Counted from the first letter of the stretch, positions 34,189 to 43,583 are shown. The stretch: 64,000 nt of DNA from RGIG9060 sp052173655 (GCA_052173655.1 JBQMYD010000001.1:62001-126000), one strand, 5' to 3'. The notes: generated by a model not told the origin, from the sequence alone. Translations and numbers: made by a program.

Positions 34189-37100
34189 ATGAATACTTTA
34201 TCACTTCAAACATTAATTCAAAATTGGAAAGAACTAAAGCAAGGCGTTGAGATTGCTGACTTTCCGTCGCAAATAGAAGGCGTTGCCGGAAGTTTTGTTT
34301 CATTTTTTGCTTTGGTTTATCAAAATCATATAATGACTCGGTTAGATCAAAAAATCAGATATTTTCAGCAATATCCAAAGCAGTCGGAGCTTGATTTGGT
34401 TTTTATCGTTCCTTCCGAAAAGGATGCTACAGAACTTGAAGTGGATTTGAATACTGTTTTTAACAATAACGAAAATAGCGGAATTGAAATATTAAATCTT
34501 TGCTGGTGGGGAATGGTTCCTTACAGACCTGTAGGGAAAGGATCTTCAATTTTTGGCAAACGTTCAGCTTTTCTTTCAAAACTTGCAGAAAAAAGTAGAA
34601 AAGAAAAATTTTCCGGCAATAAATTACACAATTATAGAATTTATATTATTACGCAACGCTCTTTTTTAACACCGGTTCCTTCCCCGGATTATCTAAATTC
34701 TTTTATCTTCTCAATAAAAAAAGGGGATAATTTTGATACGGTACTTATTGCAGAAAAATTAATTGCACTTGGCTATTCAAGAGTTCCACGCGTTAGTGTT
34801 CCCGGTGAATTTACTTTAAGAGGCGAAGTTCTTGATATTTATATGAGTGGAGAGGAAAACGCATATAGAATTGTATTTGATTTTGACACTATAGAAAAAA
34901 TACGTTCATTCAATGTTGAAACTCAGATGACGCTGAATGAACATGAAAAAATTTTAATTTATCCTATGAAAGAAGTTTTATGGAATGATAAATTAATTGA
35001 AGAACTTGAAAGAAAAATTTTAGATAGAGCAGATCTTGCCTCATTTGATTTTTCTCCGTACATAAGCGAATTGAAAACCGGTTATGAAACGGAAGGAGAA
35101 GAATTGTTGTACCCGCTTTTGTTTAACAATACAACAATTTTGGATTATTTAGATGAAGATACAACGCTTATTTATTGTGATTTTGACCGCCAAAAAAATG
35201 CACAAGAAAATTTTGATCGTGAATATTTAGGACTTTATAGAAAAGAGCGTTTTGCTATGGAAAATGAAAACGCAAGACCTGTTCTTCCTCCTCAGGATAT
35301 GCTTTTTAATTTTGAAAAACTTGTTCAAAAACATGAAAAAAGTATAATTTTACGAACAATTCATGATTTTTCAGAAAATGAAAAGCACCCTTGTGTTTTT
35401 GAAGTTGAACCTGCATGTAGCTTTTTCGGAAATATAAATTATTTAAAAGAAACAATTACTGATTTACTTGCCGATGAATACAAAATTTTTATTTTTGCCG
35501 AAAGTGAAAATCAATCTTTGAGAATTTCCGAAATTTTAAAAGATTTTTCTGAAGAAAAAAATCTAAACATTTTACCTCAATCTATATCAAGCGGATTTAG
35601 AATTCCTTGTGAAAAAATCTTAGTAATCCAGGAAAACGAAATTTTCGGTAGAAGAAAACATATTCCCAAATCTGTAAAACATGCAAAAACTGCGGTTATC
35701 GATACTTTTGTTGAGTTGAATCCGGAAGATTATGTTGTTCATGTAAACTACGGAATAGGCCAATTTAAAGGAATTGATCGCGTAAAAGCTATGGGCAATG
35801 AAAGAGATTACATAAAACTTGAATATGCAGATGAAGAAGTTGTTTTTATTCCCATAGAGCAGGTAAATCTTGTTCAGCGTTATATTGGAAACGAAGGCGA
35901 TGCACCTCGCCTTGATCATCTAGGTTCTAAAGCTTGGGAAAATCGAAAAAATCGTGTAAAAAAATCTGTAGAAGATTTAGCAAAAAAACTTATTTCCCTT
36001 TATTCTCGAAGAAAGGCAGAACGCGGATTTGCTTTTCCAAAAGATAATGAAATGCAAATGGCGTTTGAAGCGGCTTTCCCATATACGGAAACTCCCGATC
36101 AAATAACCGTAAATGAAGAAATAAAAACGGACATGGAAAAACCTCTTCCTATGGATCGCCTTATATGTGGCGATGTAGGATACGGAAAAACTGAACTTGC
36201 TATGAGGGCAGCTTTTAAGGCTGTTCTTGGCGGAAAACAGGTTGCTTTTCTTGCTCCCACAACTATACTTGCAGAACAACATTTTGAAAGTTGCAAAGAA
36301 CGGTTTGAAAAATTTCCTGTAGCAATTGCTCATATGAGCCGTTTTGTAGCTAAAAGTGAACAGAAAAAAATTCTTGAAAATCTTGCTGACGGAAAAATAG
36401 ATATTCTTATAGGAACTCATAGAATTATCCAAAAAGATGTAACATTTAAAAACTTAGGTCTTATGATAATAGATGAAGAACAACGCTTTGGAGTAAAAGA
36501 TAAAGAACGTTTAAAAGAAATGAAAGCTAATATCGATTGTCTTGCCATGAGTGCAACCCCTATTCCTCGTACTTTGCACATGAGCTTATTAAAAATCAGA
36601 GATATGAGCCTTCTTACTACTGCTCCACAAAATAGGCAGCCGATAGAAACTGTAATTGATGAATATAATGATGAAAGGGTTTCTCAAGCCATTCGTAGGG
36701 AAGTTGAACGCGGTGGACAGGTATTTTACTTGCATAACCGTGTTGAAAATCTTGATAAGATTCGTATGCATCTTGAACGACTTATGCCTGAAATGACTGT
36801 TGATACCGCTCATGGACAAATGAATGTAAATGAACTTGATGATATTTTTAGACGCTTTAAAATGGGAGGCTCACATATTCTGGTTGCTACCACTATTATA
36901 GAAAACGGAATCGATATCCCAAATGTGAATACGATAATTATAGACAGAGCTGATATGTACGGGATTTCTCAACTTTATCAGCTAAGAGGTAGGGTAGGAC
37001 GCAGAGATAGAAAAGCTTACGCATACTTACTGTATCCTGAAAATCATTGTTTAAGCGATATAGCTATGAAAAGACTTCAGGTTATAAGTGATTTTACTGA

Positions 37101-37710
37101 ACTTGGATCAGGATTTAAAATTGCAATGAAGGATATGGAAATCAGAGGTGCCGGTAATCTTTTAGGAAAAGATCAAAGTGGAGATGTTTATTCTGTAGGT
37201 TTTGACATGTATATTCATCTTTTGGAAGAAGCTGTGCAACGTTTGACTGATGAAAATTACAGATGTTCTACGGAAGTTCTTCTTGAACTGGAATATACCG
37301 GTTTTATTCCGGATACTTATATAAAAAATCTTCAAACAAAAATGGAAATATACAAAAAAATAGCGGCGATTTCAACAAAAGAAGAGTATGAAAATGTTTA
37401 CTTGGAACTTGAAGATAGATTCGGGCCTATTCCTGATGAAGTATTTTCACTGCTTTCTCTTGCACAAATAAAGGTTATTTGCCGTGAACTTAATATTTCA
37501 GCTTTAAAAGAGCATATGGGAAGTGTAAAAATTGAATTTGATAAAGTTTCTGAAATTTCAGTTGAAAAAGTTTTACGTTTGATAAAAGAAAGTAACGGTA
37601 AGGTAAAACTTAATCCTGATTCACCGAATATGCTGATTTTGCAAATAGGAAAGATAGGTTTAAAAGAAAAAAGTGAATTTATCCGTGAAAAACTGGCAAG
37701 TCTTCAATAA
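34189..37710 (+). CDS. mfd: Transcription-repair coupling factor Mfd
   Basis: A 1173-residue protein that removes RNA polymerase stalled at DNA damage and recruits UvrAB. The N-terminal UvrB-like module (about 1-450) has RIYIITQRSFLTPVPS. The RNAP-interaction domain has DYVVHVNYGIGQFKGIDR. The translocase motifs follow: GDVGYGKTELAMRAAF, APTTILAEQH, DEEQRFGV, SATPIPRTLHM and GISQLYQLRGRVGR, then the TRCF domain near FIPDTYI. ATG 34189 is chosen over an upstream TTG/ATG extension that would run into the divergent gene. A TATAAT at 34127-34132, inside the divergent gene's signal-peptide codons, is a possible -10. Confidence 0.96.
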   Translation: MNTLSLQTLIQNWKELKQGVEIADFPSQIEGVAGSFVSFFALVYQNHIMTRLDQKIRYFQQYPKQSELDLVFIVPSEKDATELEVDLNTVFNNNENSGIEILNLCWWGMVPYRPVGKGSSIFGKRSAFLSKLAEKSRKEKFSGNKLHNYRIYIITQRSFLTPVPSPDYLNSFIFSIKKGDNFDTVLIAEKLIALGYSRVPRVSVPGEFTLRGEVLDIYMSGEENAYRIVFDFDTIEKIRSFNVETQMTLNEHEKILIYPMKEVLWNDKLIEELERKILDRADLASFDFSPYISELKTGYETEGEELLYPLLFNNTTILDYLDEDTTLIYCDFDRQKNAQENFDREYLGLYRKERFAMENENARPVLPPQDMLFNFEKLVQKHEKSIILRTIHDFSENEKHPCVFEVEPACSFFGNINYLKETITDLLADEYKIFIFAESENQSLRISEILKDFSEEKNLNILPQSISSGFRIPCEKILVIQENEIFGRRKHIPKSVKHAKTAVIDTFVELNPEDYVVHVNYGIGQFKGIDRVKAMGNERDYIKLEYADEEVVFIPIEQVNLVQRYIGNEGDAPRLDHLGSKAWENRKNRVKKSVEDLAKKLISLYSRRKAERGFAFPKDNEMQMAFEAAFPYTETPDQITVNEEIKTDMEKPLPMDRLICGDVGYGKTELAMRAAFKAVLGGKQVAFLAPTTILAEQHFESCKERFEKFPVAIAHMSRFVAKSEQKKILENLADGKIDILIGTHRIIQKDVTFKNLGLMIIDEEQRFGVKDKERLKEMKANIDCLAMSATPIPRTLHMSLLKIRDMSLLTTAPQNRQPIETVIDEYNDERVSQAIRREVERGGQVFYLHNRVENLDKIRMHLERLMPEMTVDTAHGQMNVNELDDIFRRFKMGGSHILVATTIIENGIDIPNVNTIIIDRADMYGISQLYQLRGRVGRRDRKAYAYLLYPENHCLSDIAMKRLQVISDFTELGSGFKIAMKDMEIRGAGNLLGKDQSGDVYSVGFDMYIHLLEEAVQRLTDENYRCSTEVLLELEYTGFIPDTYIKNLQTKMEIYKKIAAISTKEEYENVYLELEDRFGPIPDEVFSLLSLAQIKVICRELNISALKEHMGSVKIEFDKVSEISVEKVLRLIKESNGKVKLNPDSPNMLILQIGKIGLKEKSEFIREKLASLQ

Positions 37711-37718
37711 AATATGAT

Positions 37719-37746
37719 TTTACAATTGTATGTTTTATGATATAAT
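37719..37746 (+). promoter_or_regulatory. Promoter predicting a leaderless mRNA for the cytidylate-kinase-like gene
   Basis: TTTACA (37719-37724), 16 nt, then a perfect TATAAT (37741-37746). ATG 37754 begins 7 nt after the -10 and has no ribosome-binding site. Confidence 0.6.
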
Positions 37747-37753
37747 CACCCCT

Positions 37754-38314
37754 ATGGGCTGTAAAATTATTTCAGATAAAAAAGTTCGTATTGCAATTTC
37801 AGGAAAAAGCGGTTGCGGAAATACTACAGTATGTCGTATCTTATCCGAAAGACTTTCCGTAAAAATGATTAATTTTACTTTTAGAACTCTTGCTGAAGAA
37901 ACAGGGCTTTCGTTGGCTTCAATAATAGAAAAAGCGAAAACCGATGATAGCTATGATATAGCAGTTGATACTAGGCAAGTTGAAATGGCACGACAAGATT
38001 CATGTGTTTTGGGCAGTCGGCTTGCGATTTGGATGTTAAAAGAAGCTGATTTAAAAGTTTATCTTTTTGCTTCCGAACAAGAAAGAGCTTTAAGAATTTT
38101 CCATAGGGAAGGTGGAAATCTACAGGAGATAATGGATTTTACAGCTATGCGTGATTATCAGGACTCATTTAGATATAAAAAGCTGTATTCCATAGACAAT
38201 AATGATTATGGCTTTGCAGATTTGATTATTGATACTTCTCTATATACTCCGGAGCAGATATCTGAGATGATTATCGAAAAACTTACGGAAAAAAATCTTG
38301 TTGTTTCAGTTTAA
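37754..38314 (+). CDS. Cytidylate-kinase-like P-loop kinase, variant Walker A
   Basis: A 186-residue protein of the cytidylate kinase-like family (archaeal-type CMK group). The P-loop region is VRIAISGKSGCGNTTVCRIL: the Walker A lysine position (GxGKTT) is Asn. FRTLAEETG, VDTRQVEMAR and SRLAIWML match the NMP-binding part, and REGGNLQEIMDFTAMRD the lid-like region. The natural substrate (CMP or another nucleotide) is uncertain because of the missing lysine. ATG 37754 directly follows a -10 hexamer, so the ATG 24 nt upstream lies within the promoter and is unlikely. It is followed by lspA. Confidence 0.75.
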   Translation: MGCKIISDKKVRIAISGKSGCGNTTVCRILSERLSVKMINFTFRTLAEETGLSLASIIEKAKTDDSYDIAVDTRQVEMARQDSCVLGSRLAIWMLKEADLKVYLFASEQERALRIFHREGGNLQEIMDFTAMRDYQDSFRYKKLYSIDNNDYGFADLIIDTSLYTPEQISEMIIEKLTEKNLVVSV

Positions 38315-38377
38315 ACGAGTAATTTTAAAATAAATTTTATGGTAACTTATAGGAAAAAAAGGTAAAAGGGAAAAAAA

Positions 38378-38917
38378 ATGTTTGATAAAAATCGAAAAAA
38401 AGTGATACTTGCAGCATTTTTTGCATTTGTGATAAACTTCGGACTTGACCGAATTACAAAAATAATCGCAAAAAAATTTTTAATGGGGAACGGTGTTTTT
38501 TCGTATTTAAAAAATATCTTTGTTCTTGTATATGCTGAAAATTCCGGAGCTTTTTTAAGCATGGGTGCAAACTGGAATATCGTGATAAAGTATATTGTTC
38601 TTGTTATAATTCCGATTTTATTTTGTTTGGCAGGACTTTGGTGGTGTATTTTTAGAGAAACGGATGTAACACGATGTGTTCTTTTTGTAACGATAATTAC
38701 CGGCGGATTAGGTAATCTTTTAGACAGGTTGTTCAATAATTTTATGGTTGTTGATTTTATGAATTTTGGAATAGGTACAAAGTTTAGAACCGGTATTTTA
38801 AATATTGCAGACTTGTCTATAACCTTTGGTGTGATTATTTTTATAATTTATGACTTGGCTTTCGCAAAAAATAAATTCTTAGAAAAGCAAAAAGACGACA
38901 AAAAAAAGTCTAACTGA
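38378..38917 (+). CDS. lspA: Lipoprotein signal peptidase LspA (signal peptidase II)
   Basis: A 179-residue four-helix membrane aspartyl protease that cleaves prolipoproteins before the lipidated cysteine. AENSGAFLSMG is the conserved NxGxxF box. The catalytic aspartates lie in GGLGNLLDRL and ILNIADLSITFG; VVDFMNFGIG lies between. The C-terminal tail is basic. AAAAGGG precedes ATG 38378. It serves the lipoproteins visible in this window and elsewhere. Confidence 0.95.
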   Translation: MFDKNRKKVILAAFFAFVINFGLDRITKIIAKKFLMGNGVFSYLKNIFVLVYAENSGAFLSMGANWNIVIKYIVLVIIPILFCLAGLWWCIFRETDVTRCVLFVTIITGGLGNLLDRLFNNFMVVDFMNFGIGTKFRTGILNIADLSITFGVIIFIIYDLAFAKNKFLEKQKDDKKKSN

Positions 38918-38955
38918 TCTTTGATATAAAATAAGTTAGTGATGAGGTAAAAAAA

Positions 38956-38990
38956 AGGTCTGCAAAAAAAATTGCAGACCTTTTTTTTTG
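38956..38990. terminator. Bidirectional terminator between lspA and the HMA-domain gene
   Basis: AGGTCTGCAA (38956-38965) pairs perfectly with TTGCAGACCT (38972-38981) around six A. Nine T run on the plus strand, and an A run on the left serves minus-strand transcripts. Confidence 0.93.
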
Positions 38991-38997
38991 TTACAGA

Positions 38998-39207
38998 TTA
39001 ATCCAGTACTTTAAAACCGCAATCTGCGATTGCATTTTTTATTGATTTTTCTATATCTGCAACTGAATCGTCAAAGCTTACAGTAACCTGAGCTTTGGTT
39101 GCATTTGATTTACAACTGCTTACACCGTCAACGCAAGAAACAGCTCCTGTAACCTTATCTTCACATTTGCTACACATCATACCTTCTACATAAAAAATCT
39201 TTTCCAT
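38998..39207 (-). CDS. Heavy-metal-associated (HMA) domain protein, CopZ-like
   Basis: A 69-residue single ferredoxin-like HMA domain. The metal loop is GMMCSKC (residues 9-15), the GMxCxxC site that binds Cu(I) or similar soft metals. The rest follows the beta-alpha-beta pattern (VTVSFDDSVADIEKSIKNAIADCGFKV). AGGAG precedes ATG 39207. No copper ATPase or regulator is next to it in this window, so the partner is unknown; a chaperone role is inferred from the family. Confidence 0.88.
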   Translation of the reverse strand: MEKIFYVEGMMCSKCEDKVTGAVSCVDGVSSCKSNATKAQVTVSFDDSVADIEKSIKNAIADCGFKVLD

Positions 39208-39259
39208 AAAAGTAACTCCTCACCAAATTCTATATTAAAAATTGATTCTATGCAATAAT

Positions 39260-40288
39260 CTATATTTTTATTTTACCCAACTGCCCGCAAGCTCCTCCTA
39301 TTTTTTCACCTTTTTTTGTCCTAAAAGTAACTTTTAAATTTGCCTCATTTAGGTATCCAAAAAATTTTTTACATTCGGCTTTTGTAGGTTCCTTAAATGA
39401 AAGCTCTTTTACCGGATTCCATGGAATTAGATTTATATGAACGTCCATATTTTTTGCAAATTTAATTAAGTTTTCGGCAGCATCTTTATCCGTATTTTTA
39501 TCGCCTATCAAAACTGCTTCCAAAGTACATCGTTTTCCGCTTTTTTTTATAAAATATTCAATAGCTTTTTTTAGTTCCGGTAGAGGATTTGTTTGTGTAA
39601 TTGGCATAATTTTTTCTCTCAAATCTTTGTTTGCTGTTGTTAAGGAAACTGCAAGTCTAATTTTAGGCCCGTTATCTGCAAGGTCATAAATTCCCTTAAT
39701 TATACCGCAGGTTGAAAGTGTAATTCTTCTTGCAGAAAGACCTCTGCCGTTTTCATCTGTTAAGATCGAAATTGCCTTTCTAACTGCATCCAAATTTAAC
39801 ATTGGTTCGCCCATTCCCATAAAAACGATATTGTCCAGTTTTCCGCATTCTCTTTCAAGGTGTAAAAATTGTTCAACGATTTCGTAAGGCGTCAAATTTC
39901 TTTTAAAACCTAAAGTTCCGGTTTTACAAAATGAACATTTCATTGCACATCCTGCTTGGCAGCTTACACATGCAGTTTTGCGGTTTTTAATATCTGTCAA
40001 TAATACCGTTTCAATACAATTTTCGTCTTGTAAAGTTAATTGCAATTTTACTGTACCATCCGGATCTGTAAGTTTTTGAGAAATTTTACTTGAAAAAATT
40101 ACAGCTTTTGAACATAGTAAATTTCGTAGATCTTGAGGAAGATTTGTCATTTTTTCAAACGAATCGGCTCCTCTTGCAATCCACTGGAAAATCTGTTTTC
40201 CTCTAAAAAGTTGTTTCAATTCCAATGTTTCTGTCAGCTCTTTAGGATGCATAGAGGCTATAGGAATTAAATTATTGTAAGTTTCCAT
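39260..40288 (-). CDS. rlmN: 23S rRNA (adenine2503-C2)-methyltransferase RlmN
   Basis: A 342-residue radical SAM enzyme methylating A2503 of 23S rRNA and A37 of some tRNAs. The iron-sulfur cluster motif CAMKCSFC (CxxxCxxC) lies near residue 115-122. Family blocks include VFMGMGEPMLNLDAV, RRITLSTCGI, KIRLAVSLTTAN, and INLIPWNPV. The second catalytic cysteine is in GGACGQLG at the C-terminus. It is 9 nt after the TPR gene in transcription order. Confidence 0.96.
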   Translation of the reverse strand: METYNNLIPIASMHPKELTETLELKQLFRGKQIFQWIARGADSFEKMTNLPQDLRNLLCSKAVIFSSKISQKLTDPDGTVKLQLTLQDENCIETVLLTDIKNRKTACVSCQAGCAMKCSFCKTGTLGFKRNLTPYEIVEQFLHLERECGKLDNIVFMGMGEPMLNLDAVRKAISILTDENGRGLSARRITLSTCGIIKGIYDLADNGPKIRLAVSLTTANKDLREKIMPITQTNPLPELKKAIEYFIKKSGKRCTLEAVLIGDKNTDKDAAENLIKFAKNMDVHINLIPWNPVKELSFKEPTKAECKKFFGYLNEANLKVTFRTKKGEKIGGACGQLGKIKI

Positions 40289-40297
40289 GAAATATTT

Positions 40298-41476
40298 TTA
40301 AGACTTTTCAAGTTCAATTAATAAATTGTTAATTGTTTGATTTTTAGCGTCAAACTTTTTAAATTCTTTTAAAATCTCAATTGCCTTGGGTTTGTTATTT
40401 GCTTTTTTGTAACAATCTGCAAGATCAATATACAATCTAAAATTCTTGGGATCGGATTCTTTTAGCCGCATAATACTCGAAATAGCTTCTTCAAAATTTC
40501 CCTTGTTTTTGCTTATCATGGCTTTTCCCAAAACCGCATATATGTCAAAGTCAATTTTTAAAGCTTCATCATAATACTCTGTAGCTTTTTCGTAGTTTCC
40601 TGTATTCCTGTACGCATCTCCTGCACGTGTAAGAATTACTTTATTTTTAGGATCAATTTCAAGAATTTTGTTCCAGTATTCGATTGATTTTGGTTGTTGA
40701 TTCATTCCTCTATAGCAATCTGCCAAACCGAAAAGTGCATAAAAATTCTTAGGTTCAATTTCAAGTGCTCTTTGAAAAAACGGAATACCCTTGTCGAATT
40801 CTTTTAACTTTCTGTAGCAATTTCCTATTGAGGTTAAAACTCTGATATCGATATTAGAATCTTTGCATTCAAGCATACGTGTCCAGTAATTCAAAGATTC
40901 CTTATATTCTTTAAAATCGTAGTGAAGATGCCCTAAACCTATCAAAGAATATGCATTGTCCTTTTCTATGTCTAAAACTTTTAAATAAAGCTCCTTTGAC
41001 TTTGTAAAATCTCTGATTTTTCTGTAAGCATCCGCAATTCTTGTTAAAACTGTAATATTTTTATCGTCATGAACAAGATATTGTTCCCAAATTTCAATTG
41101 CTTTAGAATATTGATTTAAAGCCTTATAGCAATCTGCAAGTCCGAATAATGCATAATTATTTTGAGGATGATAAGAAAGACAGTTTGAATAATGTTCAAT
41201 CGCTGCTTTAAAATTTCCCTGTTTTCGTTGTGAATCTCCAAGACCAACTAAAGCATAGTTGTTATTATTATCAATCTTGAGGATTTCATCAAAAGCCCTA
41301 GTCGCTTCTTCAATGTCATTTTCTTTTAGAAAAGCATAACCTTTTTTTGAAAGTTCTGAAATTTGTAAAGAAATGGCACTTAAACCTTTTGTTTCGCCTA
41401 ATATTTCCTGTGAAAGTTCGTTTTCAATTTGAGGTTCAAGTTCGTTGTCGTAATTATCATTTGAAAAATCATTCAT
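40298..41476 (-). CDS. Tetratricopeptide-repeat protein
   Basis: A 392-residue cytoplasmic protein made almost wholly of TPR units (about nine from residue 40 on), with repeated YALFGLADCY and YALVGLGDSQ helices and a period of about 34-37 residues. There is no signal peptide. The acidic N-terminus (about 1-35) is variable. It probably acts as a protein-interaction scaffold; the partner is unknown. The order small protein-TPR protein resembles the TP0096-TP0095 pair of T. pallidum (from memory). It overlaps the upstream small gene by 8 nt. Confidence 0.85.
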   Translation of the reverse strand: MNDFSNDNYDNELEPQIENELSQEILGETKGLSAISLQISELSKKGYAFLKENDIEEATRAFDEILKIDNNNNYALVGLGDSQRKQGNFKAAIEHYSNCLSYHPQNNYALFGLADCYKALNQYSKAIEIWEQYLVHDDKNITVLTRIADAYRKIRDFTKSKELYLKVLDIEKDNAYSLIGLGHLHYDFKEYKESLNYWTRMLECKDSNIDIRVLTSIGNCYRKLKEFDKGIPFFQRALEIEPKNFYALFGLADCYRGMNQQPKSIEYWNKILEIDPKNKVILTRAGDAYRNTGNYEKATEYYDEALKIDFDIYAVLGKAMISKNKGNFEEAISSIMRLKESDPKNFRLYIDLADCYKKANNKPKAIEILKEFKKFDAKNQTINNLLIELEKS

Positions 41477-41828
41477 TGTTTTGTTTCTCTTCTTTTAGCA
41501 TTAGCGATACAATCGCAGCAAGTTTTTCTATTAAAGGTTCGCTCTTTCTTTTGTTATGTGCTAACCAGTATAATTTTAAAGCTTCCAATTCTTTATTGCG
41601 TTTTGCCTGAACATCCGCAACTCTTGTAAGTCCGTCAGAATATCCCGTTGCTAAAAACAGCTTCTTTGCAGAATCAAAATTTCCTTCGTTAAAAAGGACA
41701 TTTCCCTTTCTGTTTAACAAGACTTTTTGTTCTGAAGTTATCTCAAAGGTAGGGGTATCCGTTACTTTGATAAATCCCGATGATTTTTGTGAAAGTTCAT
41801 CTATCTTTGTTTTTATTTTTTCGTTCAT
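41469..41828 (-). CDS. Small helical protein upstream of the TPR gene
   Basis: A 119-residue soluble protein without a named family. The middle reads GNVLFNEGNFDSAKKLFLATGYSDGLTRVADVQAKRNKELEALKLYWLAHNK, which looks like one or two TPR-like helix pairs. It overlaps the TPR gene by 8 nt, so the two are probably translated together and may form a complex. No signal peptide or metal motif is seen. Confidence 0.75.
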   Translation of the reverse strand: MNEKIKTKIDELSQKSSGFIKVTDTPTFEITSEQKVLLNRKGNVLFNEGNFDSAKKLFLATGYSDGLTRVADVQAKRNKELEALKLYWLAHNKRKSEPLIEKLAAIVSLMLKEEKQNNE

Positions 41829-42057
41829 AGGATAGCCCCTAATTATCTATCTAAAGGGAAAATAAGTCAAGTAAATAGGTTTATCTGTGATTCAAAATAT
41901 ATTTATCTGTGTTAAGTGCTGTTTTATTTGCCGTATGTGTTTTTATAGAATGCAGTAAAATCCTTAGTAGAATATACTTTGTATTTATGCTATCATGTGG
42001 GCGATTAAAAACAGAACTTATTTATAAAAAAAATATATAAGTGTAGGTGATATTTAT

Positions 42058-42891
42058 ATGGAAAAACTCAAGATAGAAAAAAATAGTGTTCAAGAAACTC
42101 TTCTTGTTCCATTGTACGGAAGAAAAATGTGTTCTGAAAAATTCCCGGAACTCTATACGGATATTTATGCAAAAAAATTGTGTGATAAATTAGATTATGA
42201 TTTTTCAGAATTAGAAAAAAAGAACGATACATTTTTGTATGAATTCGGTTCTCTCGAAGCTGCAATGAGGCAACTGGATATTAGCTGGGAGATTAAAGAA
42301 TATTTAAAAAAATATCCTAAGGCGACAATTGTAAATCTTGGTTGCGGGTTAGATGAAACGGGAAAATCTTGCGACAATGGACTTTGCAATATTGTAAATG
42401 TGGACTTTCCTGATGTTATAGAAATTAGAAAAAAGTTAATTTCGGAGCAAGATAGAGAAAAAAATATTGCATGCAACTTAAAAGATTTTTCGTGGATGGA
42501 TCAGATAGACGGTACTAATGGCGTTTTTTTCTTCGCAGCAGGAGTTTTTCATTATTTTAAGATGGATGAAGTAAAAACATTAGTGCTGGAACTTTCAAAA
42601 AGATATAAAGGCGGTTGTTTAGTATTTGACAGTGTAGGCAAATTTGGATTAAAGCTTATGATGTCAAAAACGCTAAAAAATATGGGTATCCGTGATGTAG
42701 ATGGTTTCTTTTATGTGAACGATCCTATAAGCGAGCTGAACTGGGCAGGAAATATAAAGGTGAGTTCAAAAGGTTATATGTTAGGATATTATGATATGAA
42801 AAGCCCCAATATCCGTTTTTCTCATAGGTTGCTTGCAAAAATAGGCGACAGTATGATGAAAATGGCTGTAAACAAAATTGATTTTGAATAA
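42058..42891 (+). CDS. LCM/COG3315-type SAM-dependent O-methyltransferase
   Basis: A 277-residue class I methyltransferase. IVNLGCGLDE (about 94-103) is the SAM glycine loop and VNVDFPDVIEIRKKL the following acidic strand; the pattern fits the leucine carboxyl methyltransferase/polyketide O-methyltransferase-like family. AGGTGA precedes ATG 42058. No biosynthetic genes surround it, so the substrate is unknown. It is convergent with rsmD and preceded by a 229-nt AT-rich gap in which I see no gene. Confidence 0.78.
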   Translation: MEKLKIEKNSVQETLLVPLYGRKMCSEKFPELYTDIYAKKLCDKLDYDFSELEKKNDTFLYEFGSLEAAMRQLDISWEIKEYLKKYPKATIVNLGCGLDETGKSCDNGLCNIVNVDFPDVIEIRKKLISEQDREKNIACNLKDFSWMDQIDGTNGVFFFAAGVFHYFKMDEVKTLVLELSKRYKGGCLVFDSVGKFGLKLMMSKTLKNMGIRDVDGFFYVNDPISELNWAGNIKVSSKGYMLGYYDMKSPNIRFSHRLLAKIGDSMMKMAVNKIDFE

Positions 42892-42911
42892 CCTAAAAAA
42901 CAGCGTATAGA

Positions 42912-43442
42912 TCATTGTATTTTATAAAAATCTACTATTGAGCGTCCAAATATTCTTCTGTCATATCTTATAAAATTTTCGATTTTTTCGTCTAATTTTT
43001 TTTCTGCAGGATGATGAATCATTAAAATTCCTTCAGGTTTTAAGGTATTATACTTGCAACATTCTCCAACCAAGTCTTGATGAAAGTTATACGGAAATGG
43101 GGGATCACAAAAAATATAATCAAATTGTTCTTTGTTTCGGCGGATAAAAAGTTCAACACTGGTGAATTTACAATTTATCCTATTCGGTGCAATTTTTATG
43201 TTTTCAAGGATTGTTTCAATTTTTATTTTGTCTTTTTCAACCAAAGTTACAGGATTTGCACCTCTGCTGGATGCTTCCAATGCAATTGAACCGGAACCTG
43301 AAAATAAATCCAAAAAAGACTTTTCATTTATGTCTTGAAGAATTGAAAATACAGATTCTTTCATTTTATCCATTGCAGGTCTTATGATGCCGTCAGGACA
43401 TTTTATATTTCTTCCCTTTAATACGCCGCCTGTAATTCTCAT
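42912..43442 (-). CDS. rsmD: 16S rRNA (guanine966-N2)-methyltransferase RsmD
   Basis: A 176-residue methyltransferase of the 30S subunit. MRITGGVLKGRNIKCP and RPAMDKMKESVFSIL form the family N-terminus. LDLFSGSGSIALEASSRGA is the SAM loop and DYIFCDPPFPYN the catalytic DPPF motif. Length is normal. It is single, convergent with the LCM-type methyltransferase. Confidence 0.94.
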   Translation of the reverse strand: MRITGGVLKGRNIKCPDGIIRPAMDKMKESVFSILQDINEKSFLDLFSGSGSIALEASSRGANPVTLVEKDKIKIETILENIKIAPNRINCKFTSVELFIRRNKEQFDYIFCDPPFPYNFHQDLVGECCKYNTLKPEGILMIHHPAEKKLDEKIENFIRYDRRIFGRSIVDFYKIQ

Positions 43443-43583
43443 TTTTACCTCTTTTATGCTTATAATTTTTACAGATTTTTCATTGTAGCATTACGTATAT
43501 AATTTTTCAAATCAGATTAAGATTATTAACAATTAATATAAAAATTTTTATGTTAAAAATTTATTCTATAAAGAATTTCCTTC

